Shown: positions 10,741 through 22,803, counted from the first letter of the stretch. The stretch is 64,000 bases of DNA from Rhipidocladum racemiflorum (GCA_036346355.1 CM070585.1:3115001-3179000); one strand, 5' to 3'. Program-made: numbers and translations. Notes: generated by a model from the sequence alone, not told the origin.

Positions 10741-11199
10741 AAGGTATTGCTACCTTGTATACTGCTTTTAGTTGAAGCCGTTGGAAATGCTCTGCTTGGA
10801 CATACAAAAGCCATAGAAATGTGTTGCTCTGCTTGGACATACAAAAGCCATAGAAATGCTCTCTGCTTTTACCAATGAACTGAAGTCAGGATCGATATGT
10901 TACATTCACTACCCATTGTCATTGAGTTGTGACTGATATTTCCTTTTCATGACCTATATTCCTTTTAGATGGATATGCAAAGTCGATTTACTTAAAACTT
11001 ATTATTCAAGCAAAGCATTTTCTTGTTGCCGCCATGCATGCATTCTTGGTTAGTAGGTTAAGGTTGGGTAGAATGTCGACCTACAATCACCTATGCTCCC
11101 ATGTCCAACAGAGATGTTAGCGGCAATCCAACTTAAATCTAATTTTCAATTGTAATGATATCGAATGTGTCAACATGTTGCGTATGAGAAGAGCCCCTT

Positions 11200-12200
11200 T
11201 TTTCCACTTATGCCAATTATTTAGGGACAGGAATTTGTTACGCGACAAAGATACACACTCGTTGAAGAACAAGTGGCAATGTTTCTTCATGTAGTAGGGC
11301 ATAACCAAAGATTTCGTAATTCATCACACATTTGAAGGCCTATAGAAACAGTGAGTCGGTACTTTAAGGAAGTTTTGTATGCCATTGGAGCTCCAAATGA
11401 AATGATTAGGTCCGCTCGAATGACACACACATAAAGATCACGAGATGGTATCCAGATTTCCAGTAATAATCATCACATTTTGTGTATGGGGGTATTTTTT
11501 GGTATGTTCGCTCAAATAATGTTGTATCATTCATATAGGACTGTTGGTGCAATTGATGGCACTCATGTGCATGCTAGAGTTCCAAGGGCAAATGTTGTCG
11601 CATTTAGAGGTAGAAAGAACTACCCCACCCAAAATGTGCTAGCGGCAGCTGACTTTGATCTAAGGTTCACGATGTGCTAGCCGGTTGGGAAGGGTCAAGA
11701 CATGATGCTCTTATACTTGCCGATGCATTACAAAGAAATGATGGGTTACGGGTTGCACTGTAATTGTTCATATGAACTAATATATTTCGCAATGAAGGAT
11801 TTTTATAAACCATACCACTAATTTACCACATAAATTGCTAGTGAAATGGTATTTAGTTGATGCTGATATGCGTATTTCACTGGTTTTCTTCCACCTTATC
11901 TAGCAACTAGGTACCATCTCAATGAGTATGACGGGAGGAACTATCCTACTAATTTAAAAGAGTTGTTTAACTTGAGACATCTCAAGCTTGCTGTACAAAT
12001 GAGAGGGCGCTGATTGAAGTGTCGATTCGTGATTCTTGACAACAAGCCATTTCACCCATACAAGACACAAGTAAAGTTAGTTCTTGCTTGTCGATTATAC
12101 ATAATTGGATTCTTGAACATGGCTAAGATGAGGTGATTCCTTCTGAGGAAGAGTGGTTTCCCAACAACAAAGGGTAATGCAACCCAAAATTCCAAGATTT
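11200..12200 (+). pseudogene. PIF/Harbinger DDE transposase, degenerate
   Basis: Pieces of a DDE_Tnp_4 transposase appear in order, in shifting frames. They are VEEQVAMFLHVVGHNQRF-type text near 11270-11310; an in-frame block GAIDGTHVHARVP...FRGRKNYPTQNVLAAADFD (11545-11665) with the first catalytic Asp; HDALILADALQRNDGLRV just after 11695 with the second Asp; RYHLNEYDGRNYP at about 11920; and a C-terminal block (RFRILDNKPFHPYKTQVKLV) at about 12020-12080. Stops and frameshifts separate them. The enzyme would have cut and pasted the flanking element, but this copy cannot encode it. Confidence 0.8.
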
Positions 12201-12409
12201 GGGTGCCAAGTAACTCGATCATGCGGTAAGAGGGATGATGGGCTAATGCCATGTGGGCTAATAGAGGAAATTCTGCAGTGTGAACTACTATTGTAATATT
12301 TATGTCCCCTATGTTTGAACTATTGTTGTAAAAGTTATGCTTATCAGTGTGACTCAGAATTTACTTATCCAATTCATATTCTTTCATGTTGCCCGTAATT
12401 GTTTCAGAC

Positions 12410-13420
12410 CATGCCTACCGATGTGATTGATATTGTGGGGAGTGTTGAGGACAATGGTAAGAATGTGGGGAGTGGTATCAATGAGGTGGACAAATGTGAT
12501 GTCATCCTTTGTCCTTCGCCGCATGTGTGACCTTATAACATCAGTGTGAGAACCGATAAGGGGTTCAAAGAAGTACATGTCAACAAAGTTGCAAAAGATC
12601 TTTCCGATTCACTGAAAAGATGTCATCGACACAGTGTATAACCACCTTCGTAAGTGGCGCGAGGTGGATGAAGGTAACTAAGCTCGTGGACTTGAGCGAG
12701 TAATAAAGTGGGATGAGGACAACCACATGATAGTGTTGGAGGAGGAGCACTACTTAGGCCATACAAAGGTATCTTATTGACATCCATTACACCTTTAATT
12801 TGTATAGCTTACTTCTAGTTACCGATTAAGCTTTTACTCAGAGTTACCATTGTTGCGCATTTAATTTTCTAGGCACACCCAAAGGATGAGGAGTACCTAA
12901 ACAAACCGATAGAAAACTACATGCAGATTTGATGACCATCTTTGGGAGTGGAATGGCCATCGAAGTTTGCTATGGGCTCTAATGAACCGCTTGGTGATCC
13001 ATCCGAGTTCTTGGATAGTTCACCAAAGATGAGCCAATTGAAGTTGAAACAATTGCTATTGAGGAAACACCGTGCAGGTATCGAACAACAAGAAGACACA
13101 ACATGCAGATGCTACTAGTGCATCCAAAGGAAGCAAGAAAAGGAAGAGGTCATTGTTTAGTGAGGAGGAAAGCGTTGTGCTATCTGCATGACGGAGGTCA
13201 CAATAACGTTGCCGCAAACATTCGAGAGACGATGCATGAGGTGCATCCTGACTCTATGGTGCAATTATGAACATGATCGCTTCCCCGAGGATGTATTATT
13301 TATGGCATTCTCCTATTTGGTGGACAACAAGGCCCAAGGTGCAAGATTCGTGGGAATGAAAGATAACCACCGTGGTCATGTGGTCAAGACATTTTGTTGC
13401 AAAGCATAACATATGAAAAG
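12410..13420 (+). pseudogene. PIF-associated second ORF (Myb/SANT-like), degenerate
   Basis: Downstream of the transposase remnant is a second decayed coding unit. The clearest part is 13188-13409, which reads FPEDVLFMAFSYLVDNKAQG and GMKDNHRGHVVKTF, resembling the C-terminal part of Myb/SANT-like ORF1 proteins that accompany PIF/Harbinger transposases. Upstream sequence (12410-13180) has matching acidic text in broken frames. Assignment rests on position and this short resemblance. Confidence 0.45.
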
Positions 13421-13930
13421 GCTCACAGATTCAAGGTAAAGTGTCTTCCATTTACCGTGACAAACACACATGTAGGACATACTAATTATGGCTATGTTCA
13501 CAAAGAAAGTACCTTTGGCCGATGTTTTGGACTAAAGATGGACTAGAACTATTGTCATGCTTTTGCTCTACATCCGATGCTTTTGTTGTACATTTGGGAT
13601 GACCGACCCTTTTATTGCAATGAATGGGTTGCTATGGTTTGTATCCACACCCACTACCTCAACAGAAGAAAGAACTCCACTCTTTAGTATGTTATTGATT
13701 TGTCACTAATTTTGCTATTTCTTACAAATCTATTTCTTACAAATGTATGTGCACCACTTTGGGACTCATGAGACAAGCATGATTAGGATGGAATTGGAAG
13801 ATTGTCATGCTACCATTGACTACATGCCATGGATATATGTCTTATGATGCTTTTCGTTGTGTTTCAATGCTTCATTATATCGTGAATATAGTCCTAATTA
13901 TATGTAGGACTCACATATAGTGCCTCACTT

Positions 13931-14487
13931 ATGTGGTGGATGATTTGTGCTTGATGCCTTATGTGGTGAATGAAAACACATTTATATTAAAATTGTGGAT
14001 GATATGTGCTTGGATGCCTTATGTGGTGAATGAAACACATTTATATTATAATTGTGGATGATTTGTGCTTGTATACCCTTTGTGGTGAATGAAAACACAT
14101 TTCAATTATAATTGTGATGATTTGTGTTTGCATGCCTTATGTGGTTAATGAATACACATTTCTATTATAATTGTGGATGATTTGTGCTTGGATGCCTTAT
14201 GTGGTGAATGAAAACACATTTATATTATAATTGTGATGATTTGTGCTTGGATACCTTTGTGGTGAATGAAAACACATTTCAATTATAATTGTGGATGATT
14301 TTGTGCTTGCATGCCTTATATGGTCAATGAAAACACATTTTAATTACAATTGTTGATGATTTGTGCTTGGATGCCTTCTGTGGTGAATGAAAACACATTT
14401 CAATTATAATTGTGGATGATTTGTGCTTGGATGCCTTATGGTGAATGAAAACACATTTCAATTATAATTGTGGATGATTTGTGCTTG
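13931..14487 (+). repeat. Minisatellite, about 60-bp unit, nine to ten copies
   Basis: Ten starts of GATGATTTGTGCTTGGATGC recur at 58-61-bp spacing, each followed by CTTATGTGGTGAATGAAAAC and an ACACATTT(A/C)(A/T)ATTATAATTGTG segment. Units differ by substitutions and 1-2-bp indels. It lies between the degenerate second ORF and the right end of the PIF element. Confidence 0.9.
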
Positions 14488-14611
14488 AGAATTGATATTC
14501 TCTGCTCAACTATTATACTTTCATGCGTATAGGTTAATGAAAACAAAGATCGACAAATCATGCAATTTGACTTATGTAACTGGTCATAAATTTCAGATTA
14601 ATATCGCATTA

Positions 14612-14850
14612 ATTCCATCATAAACACCATCTCCTCTTATTTACACACAAATTTCACTTCTAATGTGGCCATCCAAACATCTTCTCCTCACAACAGATTC
14701 AGCCTTGCACAGCAACCAAACACCATCTCCTCTTATCCACACACCAATTTCACTTCTAATGCTGCCATCCAAACATCTTCTCCTCACAACGATTCACCTG
14801 GTGCATACAACCAAACACCATCTCTTGCATCTCCTCAAATGCCTCTAATT
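14612..14850 (+). repeat. Subterminal tandem repeat of the PIF element, about 95-bp period
   Basis: AAACACCATCTCCTCTTAT begins at about 14622 and 14717, with a shortened third start at 14817. CATCCAAACATCTTCTCC also recurs at the same offset. Repeated CAACCAAACACC words echo the terminal repeat and are likely transposase-binding sequence. Confidence 0.7.
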
Positions 14851-15360
14851 CAGCCGGGTCAACTCGTATGAGCCAGCCGGGTTGAGATGACAACCAAACA
14901 CACCCCCAATCTCGCCCAACTGAGCCGTCGTTGGCCTGCCGTCGCCTCCCGCTCTCGCCCCTTCCACCCGGTCTCGCCTCTGTCTAGTCGCCTCCTCCCG
15001 ACCCAACCCCCTCTGTCCGGTCGCCTCCTCCCAACCCAACCCCTTTCGCCTAGTTGTCACCGAGCCCCGCCAACCGATGACTGCCTCCTCCCTGCCCGGT
15101 CCTCCTTGCGGCCAGCGCCCCCCTCCTCTCGGGCCATCGCCATCCTCCCACTGCTCTCGGCCGTGACACTCCTCCGATCGTCTCAAAAGGCCAAAAAAGC
15201 TACCGTCGTCAACTATAACTGCTTTACATCACAACGATTTTTCAGCATAGCCATAGCCTCCAAACAGACTCTAAATCTAAAAAATCAGAGTTAACAGTTC
15301 ACAAAAGATAGATCGGTAGCAATCAATTTGACAGGGTTGAAACTTGCTGAAATTTTGATT

Positions 15361-15379
15361 GTTTTTTTTTTTTTTTTTT
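15361..15379. repeat. Poly-T tract
   Basis: A run of 19 T (15361-15379) directly after GATTG. It may be the tail of an old reverse-strand retroposon, but no flanking duplication was found. Confidence 0.6.
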
Positions 15380-15588
15380 GCCAAAATCCTGGTCAAACCG
15401 ACTGAAATTTCGATTTTCTTGTATAAAAAACCTACATTTGAGATTTGCCTTTTGAATTCTGTTTAGATTATATCTCAAATAACAAAATATTGATAACATT
15501 TTGAATTTCGACTACCTTCGAGATAAGTTCAAAAACAAAATTTCAAATCTTCATCGGACTAGCTTTGCAAATTCATTGGTATAGGGCC

Positions 15589-16446
15589 ATGGCCGCCTCC
15601 GCCGCCGCCACGTCCCTCTCCCACTTCCTCCTCGCGCCAAATCCAAGCCAGGAACCCCACCCCCTCCGCCGCAAGCCTTCCTCCACTGCCGCATCCGACC
15701 TCCTCTCGCCCGCTCCCTCCCTCAAGCCCCGCCTCGCCGCTGGCGACACCCTCTACGGCCTCTGGCCGGTTACGACTACGTCGTCGTCGACATGGAGCAC
15801 GGCCCCGGCGGCATCCCCGAAGCGCTCGCCTGCCTCTGCGCCCTCTGCCCGCACCCCCGCCGTCATCCGACTCCCCGAGGCCTGCCCCGTCTGGGCTAAG
15901 AAGGCGCTCGACCTCGGCCCCGCGTTCCTCATGCTCCCCGCCGTCGAGTCCCCCGCCGCCGCTGCAGCTGCCATCTCGCACTGCCGCTACCCACCCGGCG
16001 GTGTCCGCGGCGCCGCCCATCCCATCATCCGGACCTTCGCCTACGGCCTCGACGACTCCTACCTCTCCCGCTGCGAGGACGACACCATCATCATCTGCCA
16101 GGTCGAGACCAACGCCGGCATTGCGGAGGTCGACGCCATCGCCGCCCGCTCGATCTGTCAGCCAGCCTGGGGTACCTGTGGGGCCCCGGGAACACGAAGG
16201 TGCGAGCCACGCGGAGGGAGGCCGAGAGGAAGGTGTCAGAGGCCGAGAGGAAGGTGTTAGATGCCGAATGACCCGCCTGAACAGCTCAAGCTGAGGGGGT
16301 ACCATATGGTGTCCGGCGCAGTGAACATTGGGTTGTTCCGGAAGGCGGCACTTGAAGATGTCAAGCGGTTCAAGGAGGTGGTGATGGAGATTGGTGAGGA
16401 GGGAGATGAGAAGGAGAAGGTAGATGATGAGTACTGGAGTGAGTGA
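15589..16446 (+). pseudogene. HpcH/HpaI aldolase-family pseudogene
   Basis: Intact family members are TIM-barrel, metal-dependent aldolases acting on 2-keto-3-deoxy acids. The ATG at 15589 opens a Ser/Ala-rich, transit-peptide-like leader. The first core strand (GYDYVVVDMEHGPGGIPEAL, about 15768-15830) lies in another frame. The original frame then resumes with TPAVIRLPEACPVWAKKALD, GVRGAAHPIIRTFAYGLDD and DTIIICQVETNAGIAEVDAI. After that, expected sequence is missing and the frame shifts (ASLGYLWGPGNTKVRATRRE), ending in TGA near 16268. The C-terminal part (NDPPEQLKLRGYHMVSGA ... LFRKAALEDVKRFKEVV) is open from 16261 to 16446. At least two frameshifts and two deletions make it non-functional. 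No intron is seen, so a retrocopy is possible but unproven. Confidence 0.8.
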
Positions 16447-17275
16447 GCAGAGCTCAGCTGAAGCGGAGTGTGGAGCTGGTGATCGTTTGTTTTGTTTGTG
16501 TTCTGAATTAAGACTTGAAGTGATCTTAAGGGGCTCCGTTTTTCAGGCTTTTGGTGTGCTGTTGTTTACTTATTGATTTGATTTTCAGGAAGGCAATCTG
16601 TGTGGACATCTTATAGCATATTTATTTTTGCTTTGGATTCTCTAAAAGTGGATCGTGGTTATATAGAAGTTGATTCTTCGAAAGTTAAAATCTAAAAACA
16701 CATACGAAGTGGACTGGGAGTTCTAGTGTATATATAGATGGGCTGGATTGTGAGAATCGGACCGTTGTTTTTTATTCAGTTTTTGAGATCAGAATCCGGA
16801 ATCAAGAGCAAAAATAAACATACCCTTATTAATCCCATTTGTAGGTGGTAACCGGTGAGAACCAGTAAAGAGTTGGATTTTGCAGAAATCATGTTGCACC
16901 CCTTTCTTTATTTTTCACATTCAGAAAAGCTAGGAATTGTTCTGAGTCAAACACCATAATTGATGTCATGGGAAGAGAAACACAGTGGTAAGTTTTTTTA
17001 ATTTTTTTTTAAAAAAAAAGATTGTTGGTGTTGTGGGGTCAAGGCAAGCTACATGTCCAGAATCCAGATTGGCAGTCTCAACACTTGCTCAACCTCCACC
17101 ACCAGTTCAGATATGCAGAAGGCACATCCCAATCCCAAACCATTGGGTCCTTTGGACATTTCCACATCCAAAAAAATCTCGTTCCAGTAACAGGATGCAG
17201 CCTTAGGAGTTACTAGAAGCTAAGACCTCTTTTAATTCTCGAGCCCTCAAAAGTTTTTGCTGCTATTTTTTTCTC
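16447..17275. other. Intergenic, 5' flank of STR14
   Basis: No gene or bounded repeat recognised. It contains the STR14 promoter and leader by position. Confidence 0.4.
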
Positions 17276-19981
17276 ATGGCCACAATGCTCGCAGCTAGCT
17301 CCATCGTGAATACCAACCTTGCTTTCTTATCAAGGATATCTTCCTGCTCAGATTTCACATATGGTCATTCTTGGCGTCCCATAGAGGCTTCAAAGCTCTA
17401 CCGGACGCGTGCTGTGCGCTCGTTGCAGATAACATGTACTGCCACTAAGCCTGCAAAGTCTCCAGGTACTGTGAATATGCTTTTCCTTTTTCTTTCTATG
17501 GAGTTGTTAGTTATTCTGTTGAGCATGATGTTACTTTGCTCTGATCCTTTTGATTTTTTTTTTTTTTTATATATTTACAGCTGAAGAAGATTGGAAGACC
17601 AAGCGGCAAGTCCTACTAGAAAAGCGGGTATTTTATTATTAAATATATTATATGCAGTTTGTTGCCAAATTCTTAACCTTTAGCTCAGTGAAGGGGGTTT
17701 CAATAACACATGCATGGGTAGAAAAATTATAGATTCCATGTGAAATAGGCCTTGTCTTGAGATTTACAGGGACCTATCTGCCCTACTTCTGTTGACTCGT
17801 ATGTTAATTCACTGTTAACTTATGGTGAGTCTTCTAGGCTTAGCAATTGTCATTTACATTAGTGGTGTTGCTGTTGTTTGCTTCTGCAGGTACGTAGTGT
17901 TGATGTGAAGGAAGCACTGCGCCTTCAAAATGAAAACAACTTTGTAATTCTTGATGTCAGACCAGAAGCAGAGTTTAAAGAGGTATCCTGCAGTTGGTGT
18001 CTCCGGTTGTTGTACCACAATTCAGCTCTTGGGTTTAAGGCCATAACTTACATTTACAGTACCGCATAATTATAATTTTTTGTGCCATTCATCGGTCAAA
18101 AGCACTAGCTTTAGCAATTGTTTTGGCCTGAACTTTAGCAAATTTGATGGGTATCAGATATCATATACTGATTCAAAATTACTATGTAATAACTGAAGAT
18201 AAGAACATAGATTTCAGTAGATGAACAGAAATTAGATTTTTCAGGTTGGGAGAATCTAAAAGTAATCAAATCCTTTCGAATGGTGTCTAAAAAGTGCCGA
18301 ACTTTGTTTTGGTATACTATGTTCTGCGTCATGTCACGGTATTTTGTATTTCACTACTCAAGGTTCTTTAAATTTTGGTGGCAATAGCATCATTGTTGTG
18401 GATTTTATTCTTATGCAGGCTCATCCACCTGCTGCTGTTAATGTACAAATATATAGATTAATAAAGGAATGGACAGCATGGGATATTGCAAGACGTGCAG
18501 CATTTGCCTTCTTTGGCATATTTGCTGGAACAGAAGAGAACCCTGAGTTCTTACAAAGTACGGTAGCAAGTTCTGTTTGCTTCACCTTGATTACTTGCAT
18601 ATGAATCATCAATCAGCGGCATATGTTATGGTCGTGCAGGCGTTGAAGCAAAACTTGGTAAAGATGCAAAAATAATTGTGGCATGTTCTACAGGAGGAAC
18701 AATGAAGCCAACGCAGAATCTACCTGATGGGAAGCAATCTAGGTATATTATGTTGCCCAAATATTATTTATCACTAAACTTGATTTCTGTCCTACCGATT
18801 GACTTTCATATTCTAATTGACATGAAAGTGCTGGTTCAGTTTATTAATGGGATTGGCATAAGCAAATGTTCTTTCGCGAAATGAGAAATGGGCCTATTTT
18901 GCTACTACTTTGTTATTCTAACCCAGTTTCCATAAAAAGCTTTATATGTTGTCAGGATCCTTTGTTAGTTTGTGGGAATTTATTCTGCAATTTGAACATC
19001 TTTTCTTTCTTTCTACGGGGGGTTTTGTTTCATTTTTTTTCTTAGAGTGCCTACACTGTAGGTTTGACATGTTTTAGCATTATCATGTGGTAGTCGTAAG
19101 CGGTTTTCAATACTAAAATATTATCCTGTCAAGAAGATAGATGATTCTTTGAGAAATCAAGGTACAGGATATTTGCAACCATAACAAGTCGAACTGGTGA
19201 AGCAATAAAATTAGACAACTATTGAAAAATGCTATTTATGGATGGATGTTAACAACTTTCTTTCTAAATGGTCTTCTATAAAATCTTTTTGTATATGTAT
19301 AATAGAAGTGAATCATACTCAATACTGTGTGTGTGCTTACAGTGAACATACTCGGTCAGTTGAAAACTAGATACAATCTCCAATGCCTACCATATTGCAG
19401 ATCCATATGCAGCAAAGTTGAAGGGGCTAGCTGGTGCTTGCAGAATGGTAGTTAATCTAAGTTGCCAGTTTATCTCTTTTCAACAATTTCTGGATAGTGT
19501 CATTTCATGATGTGTTTTGACTGTTGAGCTTTAGCTGTTGAATTTTCAGGTTCTACTGGGTAAATCATAGTTGAGAACCAGCAGCTTTTCTTTTTCATCT
19601 GCATAACTTACAATAAATCATGTGAATTCGTGATGGTACTTGGAGAATTTTACATGCAGCTTTCACTTCTATAGTTTGATGAATTGACATCCTTAGATCA
19701 TTTAGTACTTCTGTAGTTGCATCTTTGAGAGGGGGGTAGCAACCGCATTAGAATGAACTATCTGCAAGATGTACTTTTTCAGAAGTTTGTATTATTTTCT
19801 AAAGGAAATTATAAATCCACTTCCGAGCATAGAGTTTAACTCATTAATTCTGTTTGACTTTGGCAGGTCACTGATAGCTGCATACCTATTGGTCCTAAAT
19901 GGCTACAAGAATGTGTTCCATCTGGATGGAGGACTTAACGCATGGTTCAAGGAAGGCCTACCAGTTGAAGGAGAAGAATGA
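17276..19981 (+). CDS. STR14: Rhodanese-like domain-containing protein 14, chloroplastic
   Basis: It belongs to the plant sulfurtransferase/rhodanese family; a chloroplast location is predicted. Exons are 17276-17465, 17581-17627, 17890-17982, 18419-18557, 18640-18742 and 19867-19981, totalling 687 nt (228 aa). Phases are consistent and borders are GT-AG throughout. The first 60 residues are an S/T/R-rich transit-peptide-like leader. The rhodanese fold runs from about residue 80: VRSVDVKEALRLQNENNFVI, then the CH2A-type motif LDVRPEAEFKEAHPPAAVNV, then WTAWDIARRAAFAFFGIFAG and GTEENPEFLQS. The active-site loop IIVACSTGGTMKPTQNLPDG places the presumed catalytic Cys at residue 172. The C-terminus is GYKNVFHLDGGLNAWFKEGL. 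The text matches the Arabidopsis STR14 subfamily as I know it. The physiological substrate is unknown. The last intron is long (about 1.1 kb) and AT-rich. Confidence 0.94.
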
Positions 19982-20827
19982 ACAAGAAGGGCCTGTTATG
20001 CGTTACGACTTACGACGTCATTGTTCATATGCTGGTGTTGTGATGAGTTGCAATGATGGGCTTCACGGATAAATATGTGCACTAGCTTTTTTTTTTTTTG
20101 ACAATTTTAATCCTTTTCCGCATATGGAGATGTCCTCTCCCGCCTCCCGGGGATATGATCGTATATGAAGGTGTGCTAGATTTCTTCTGACATTTCTGTT
20201 GTCGACTTGTCGGAGTATGATACTTGAGTAGTGTATGACAATATGATGACTCAAGTTTGACTAAGAGAACAGTAGGCAGAAGCATCATCTCTCTTGCATC
20301 TCGAACTTAGAATGGATCTCTTTTTTGAGAGTGAAGGCTGCCAAAAATATCCAAAGGGGACCTACTTTTGCTTAGTGTCGGCTCACATTTTTGGGTTTCA
20401 TTTGACATTGGAGTATGTTTTATTAGTTGGTTGGTGGACCCTTATTGACGAGATCTTAGTAATCGGTCTTATGTTGCTGTGCTTTTCCAAAGTTTTAGCT
20501 TTGTTTAGATGTTATAACAGAGAATGTGTATTTTGGTGATCCTTCAAGGTATTTTCTTGGATTTGCAACGTAGCTACTCCCTCTGCCCTCAAATGTAGGT
20601 CATTTTTTTTTTTACTTTTCATGGTCTCAAGATGGTTTTTGTATTAATACTAGTTTAATCAATAAAAATATATATTATGAAAAGTATTCTTCAAAAAAAA
20701 TCCAACCTCAGTAGGCCTAAAATCAGAGTTATTTTTGAATTTGCATGGTCTTAAGATGGTTTTGCTCTCTGAGCAAAAACCACGATCAGTTAATACAGTG
20801 GAAATATCATTCTCTTCTATGCACTAA
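19982..20827. other. STR14 3' flank
   Basis: The proximal part is the likely 3' UTR. From about 20575 a Stowaway-like end (CTCCCTCTGCCCTCAAATG) begins an AT-rich repeat whose right end I cannot locate. No gene is seen. Confidence 0.4.
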
Positions 20828-20960
20828 GGGTGTATTTGATTGATGAGATGAGGTTGAATGAGATAGGTTGATCCTCTGTCATTTGGTTCCATCATGGTTG
20901 TCAATAGTGGCGTATCCAGAAAATTAAAATGAGGAGGGGCTAAAACTGAGATCTTCAAAG

Positions 20961-20963
<3 letters not shown>

Positions 20964-21023
<60 letters not shown>
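20964..21023. repeat. (AT)n microsatellite, about 60 bp
   Basis: An uninterrupted TA dinucleotide run inside the TAA-flanked composite. Confidence 0.95.
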
Positions 21024-21027
<4 letters not shown>

Positions 21028-21699
21028 ATTTTTTCCAACATAGAAACAAATATATAATATAAGTATATAACAATACAAAAAAAAGTACCGATCATTACTT
21101 CTGAAGAGTTGATAGTTGATATTTACAAGTTTTCATGTTCTAAAAACGCTGCAAAATATTTTCCATGTCTATCTTTGAAAATATGTCCTGTTCAATGTAA
21201 ACTGATCTTCATGGCCTCATGGTCACATGGAGTCATGGGTGTAATTGTGCAAACTAATTACTAATCTAGTAATATGTAAACTGATGATCAATGAACTGAT
21301 CAGAACTCGGAAGAGAGTGGCTGTCCGCACAGCTACGATCGTCTAGGCTAGCCTAACTAGTTTGCAACTTTGCATCATGGTGGAAATGGAACACATATGA
21401 ATGGATCATGGATGTGCTTACCTGAGAGAACGAGCCAACGAGGAGGGAGATTACCAGATTGGTCTCAGGCTCTCAGCGACGGTCGACGGGTTAGATGGAT
21501 GGCCACGTACATGGAGGGCAAGCGAAGCGATTGCGTACCGTGTACACAGAGCCAGCCAAACCAGGCCATTCATCATTCATTCACAGATGGGCCGTGTACA
21601 CGTGTTATACGGTCCGTATAAGAGGCCCGGTGGGCCACGGGTGGGCCTTCAGCCCACCTGTGCCCCACCAGCAGTTCTGCTTGTGCAAGTATCAAGGTG

Positions 21700-22803
21700 A
21701 TAAGGTGAGGCTCCAGCCGAGCGCCTGGACGCTTAGGCGCATAGGCAATGATTAGGCAACTAACAATAGTCTAGCTTTTACCAAATTATCATCGGTACAT
21801 ATATAACCAACATAAGTATATCACAAAAAAATATCTAGCTCCATCCCTTTTTATCTTTTCTTTCTTTTCTTTTCTTCCCTTTTTTTCTTTTTCCTTTTAT
21901 TTTTCTTCCTTCTCCTTCCCTTTTTCTTCTTTCTTTTTTTCCCTTTACTTCCTTTTATTCCCCCTATTTTTTCGACCCGCTCCTTGGCTCCCCCACGCCT
22001 CCTCCTCCATCGCCTCCTCCCTTGTCTCGGCTCCCTCGCGCCTCCTCCCCTGTCGGCTCCCGAGGCGCCTCCACACCTCCTCTCGGCTAGGCAGCAGAGC
22101 ATCTTAACTCAATAGCAGAGCAGATCAGTGGCAGCCGGCAGCAGTGAGTCCTCGCCTCTGGTCTCCATCATGTCGTCACCCAAATGCCTCCATCATTGTC
22201 TACTCCAGCCGTCGCTGCTCTGCATCGCGCTTCTCGCTTGTCTCGACTCCCCCACGCCTCCTCCCCCATCGGCCCTCGAGGCGCCTCCACGCCTCCTCTC
22301 GCTCGGCAGCAAAGCATCTCGGCTCAACAGCAGAGCAAATCAGCGGTAGCCGGCAGCAGTGCGTCCTCGCCTCTGGTCTCCATCGCGTCGTCACCTGGGC
22401 CGCCTCAAAGGTCTGCCTCCGGCTTCCTGCTGCCGCTTCAGATCGCGAACGCGAGGCGGCGAGAGGTGAATGAGAGGGAGGAGGAGGCGTCGGACTTACC
22501 GATCTGCAGCCGGCGACGGCGATGGAGGTGGCGCATCCTTGTCCCTCAACCAATGGAGGTATGGATCCTTGTCCTTCAACGCGCAAGCTCGTCCCCTCCT
22601 CCTTTAGACCCTAGTCGATCACCCAAAACCTAATCCTCTCCTCCTTCGGACCCTAGTCGGTCGGCCGACCTCACCTGGTGACGCTGGATGGCACAAGCGA
22701 TGCCTAGAACATCCAGGAGGACGCCTTGCTCCGGCCAGGTGAGGCGAGCAGGCTAGGCGGGCTTTCTCCGGCACCGGGACGCCTAGGCGACGCCTTGATA
22801 TAA
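21700..22803. mobile_element. Nested inverted-repeat element with CGCCTAGGCG-type ends
   Basis: The left side reads ATCAAGGTGATAAGGTGAGG and GCGCCTGGACGCTTAGGCG. The right side reads GGACGCCTAGGCGACGCCTT then GATATAAATGG, an imperfect inverted match. No target duplication was found. The interior is a 150-bp pyrimidine tract (21850-22000), GC-rich leader-like sequence and a 216-bp-offset duplication. Class undetermined. Confidence 0.45.
22020..22397 (+). repeat. Imperfect tandem duplication, 216-bp period
   Basis: GAGGCGCCTCCAC, CAGCAGAGCA, GCAGCCGGCAGCAGTG and TCGCCTCTGGTCTCCATC occur in the same order starting near 22061 and again near 22277. Open frames across it are Pro/Ser/Arg-rich artefacts. 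Confidence 0.75.

Larger units (their letters stand above)
10084..14907 (+). mobile_element. Inner PIF/Harbinger transposon with GGGGGTGTGTTTGGTTG ends
   Basis: The left terminus GGGGGTGTGTTTGGTTG is mirrored by CAACCAAACACACCCCC at the right. No 3-bp duplication is visible immediately outside (CCT on the left, AAT on the right). Subterminal copies of GTGTTTGGTTG / CAACCAAACAC occur at both ends. Between the ends are a degenerate DDE transposase, a degenerate second ORF and a minisatellite, so it is a dead autonomous-type element. Confidence 0.7.
9898..15271. mobile_element. Composite PIF/Harbinger-type element with TAA target duplication
   Basis: The left end GAGCCTGTTTGAGG and right end CCTCCAAACAGACTC form imperfect inverted repeats flanked by TAA on both sides (9895-9897 and 15272-15274), the size and sequence typical of PIF/Harbinger insertions. 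Inside lies another inverted-repeat pair at 10084-14907 that encloses the decayed transposase. The interior is otherwise GC-rich 5'-leader-like sequence (10290-10740, 14930-15180) and AT-rich remnants. Whether this is one element with double ends or one nested in another is unresolved. Confidence 0.65.

Noticed and set aside
10137..10878. Long Pro/Ser/Arg frames on both strands
   Set aside because: All frames are open because of CGCCGCC-type repeats; no domain and no splice logic.
13931..14487. Possible CRISPR-like array
   Set aside because: Units are contiguous diverged tandem repeats with no unique spacers, in plant DNA.
22128..22633. Overlapping Ser/Pro-rich frames
   Set aside because: They fall on a duplicated GC-rich block inside a transposon; no family features.
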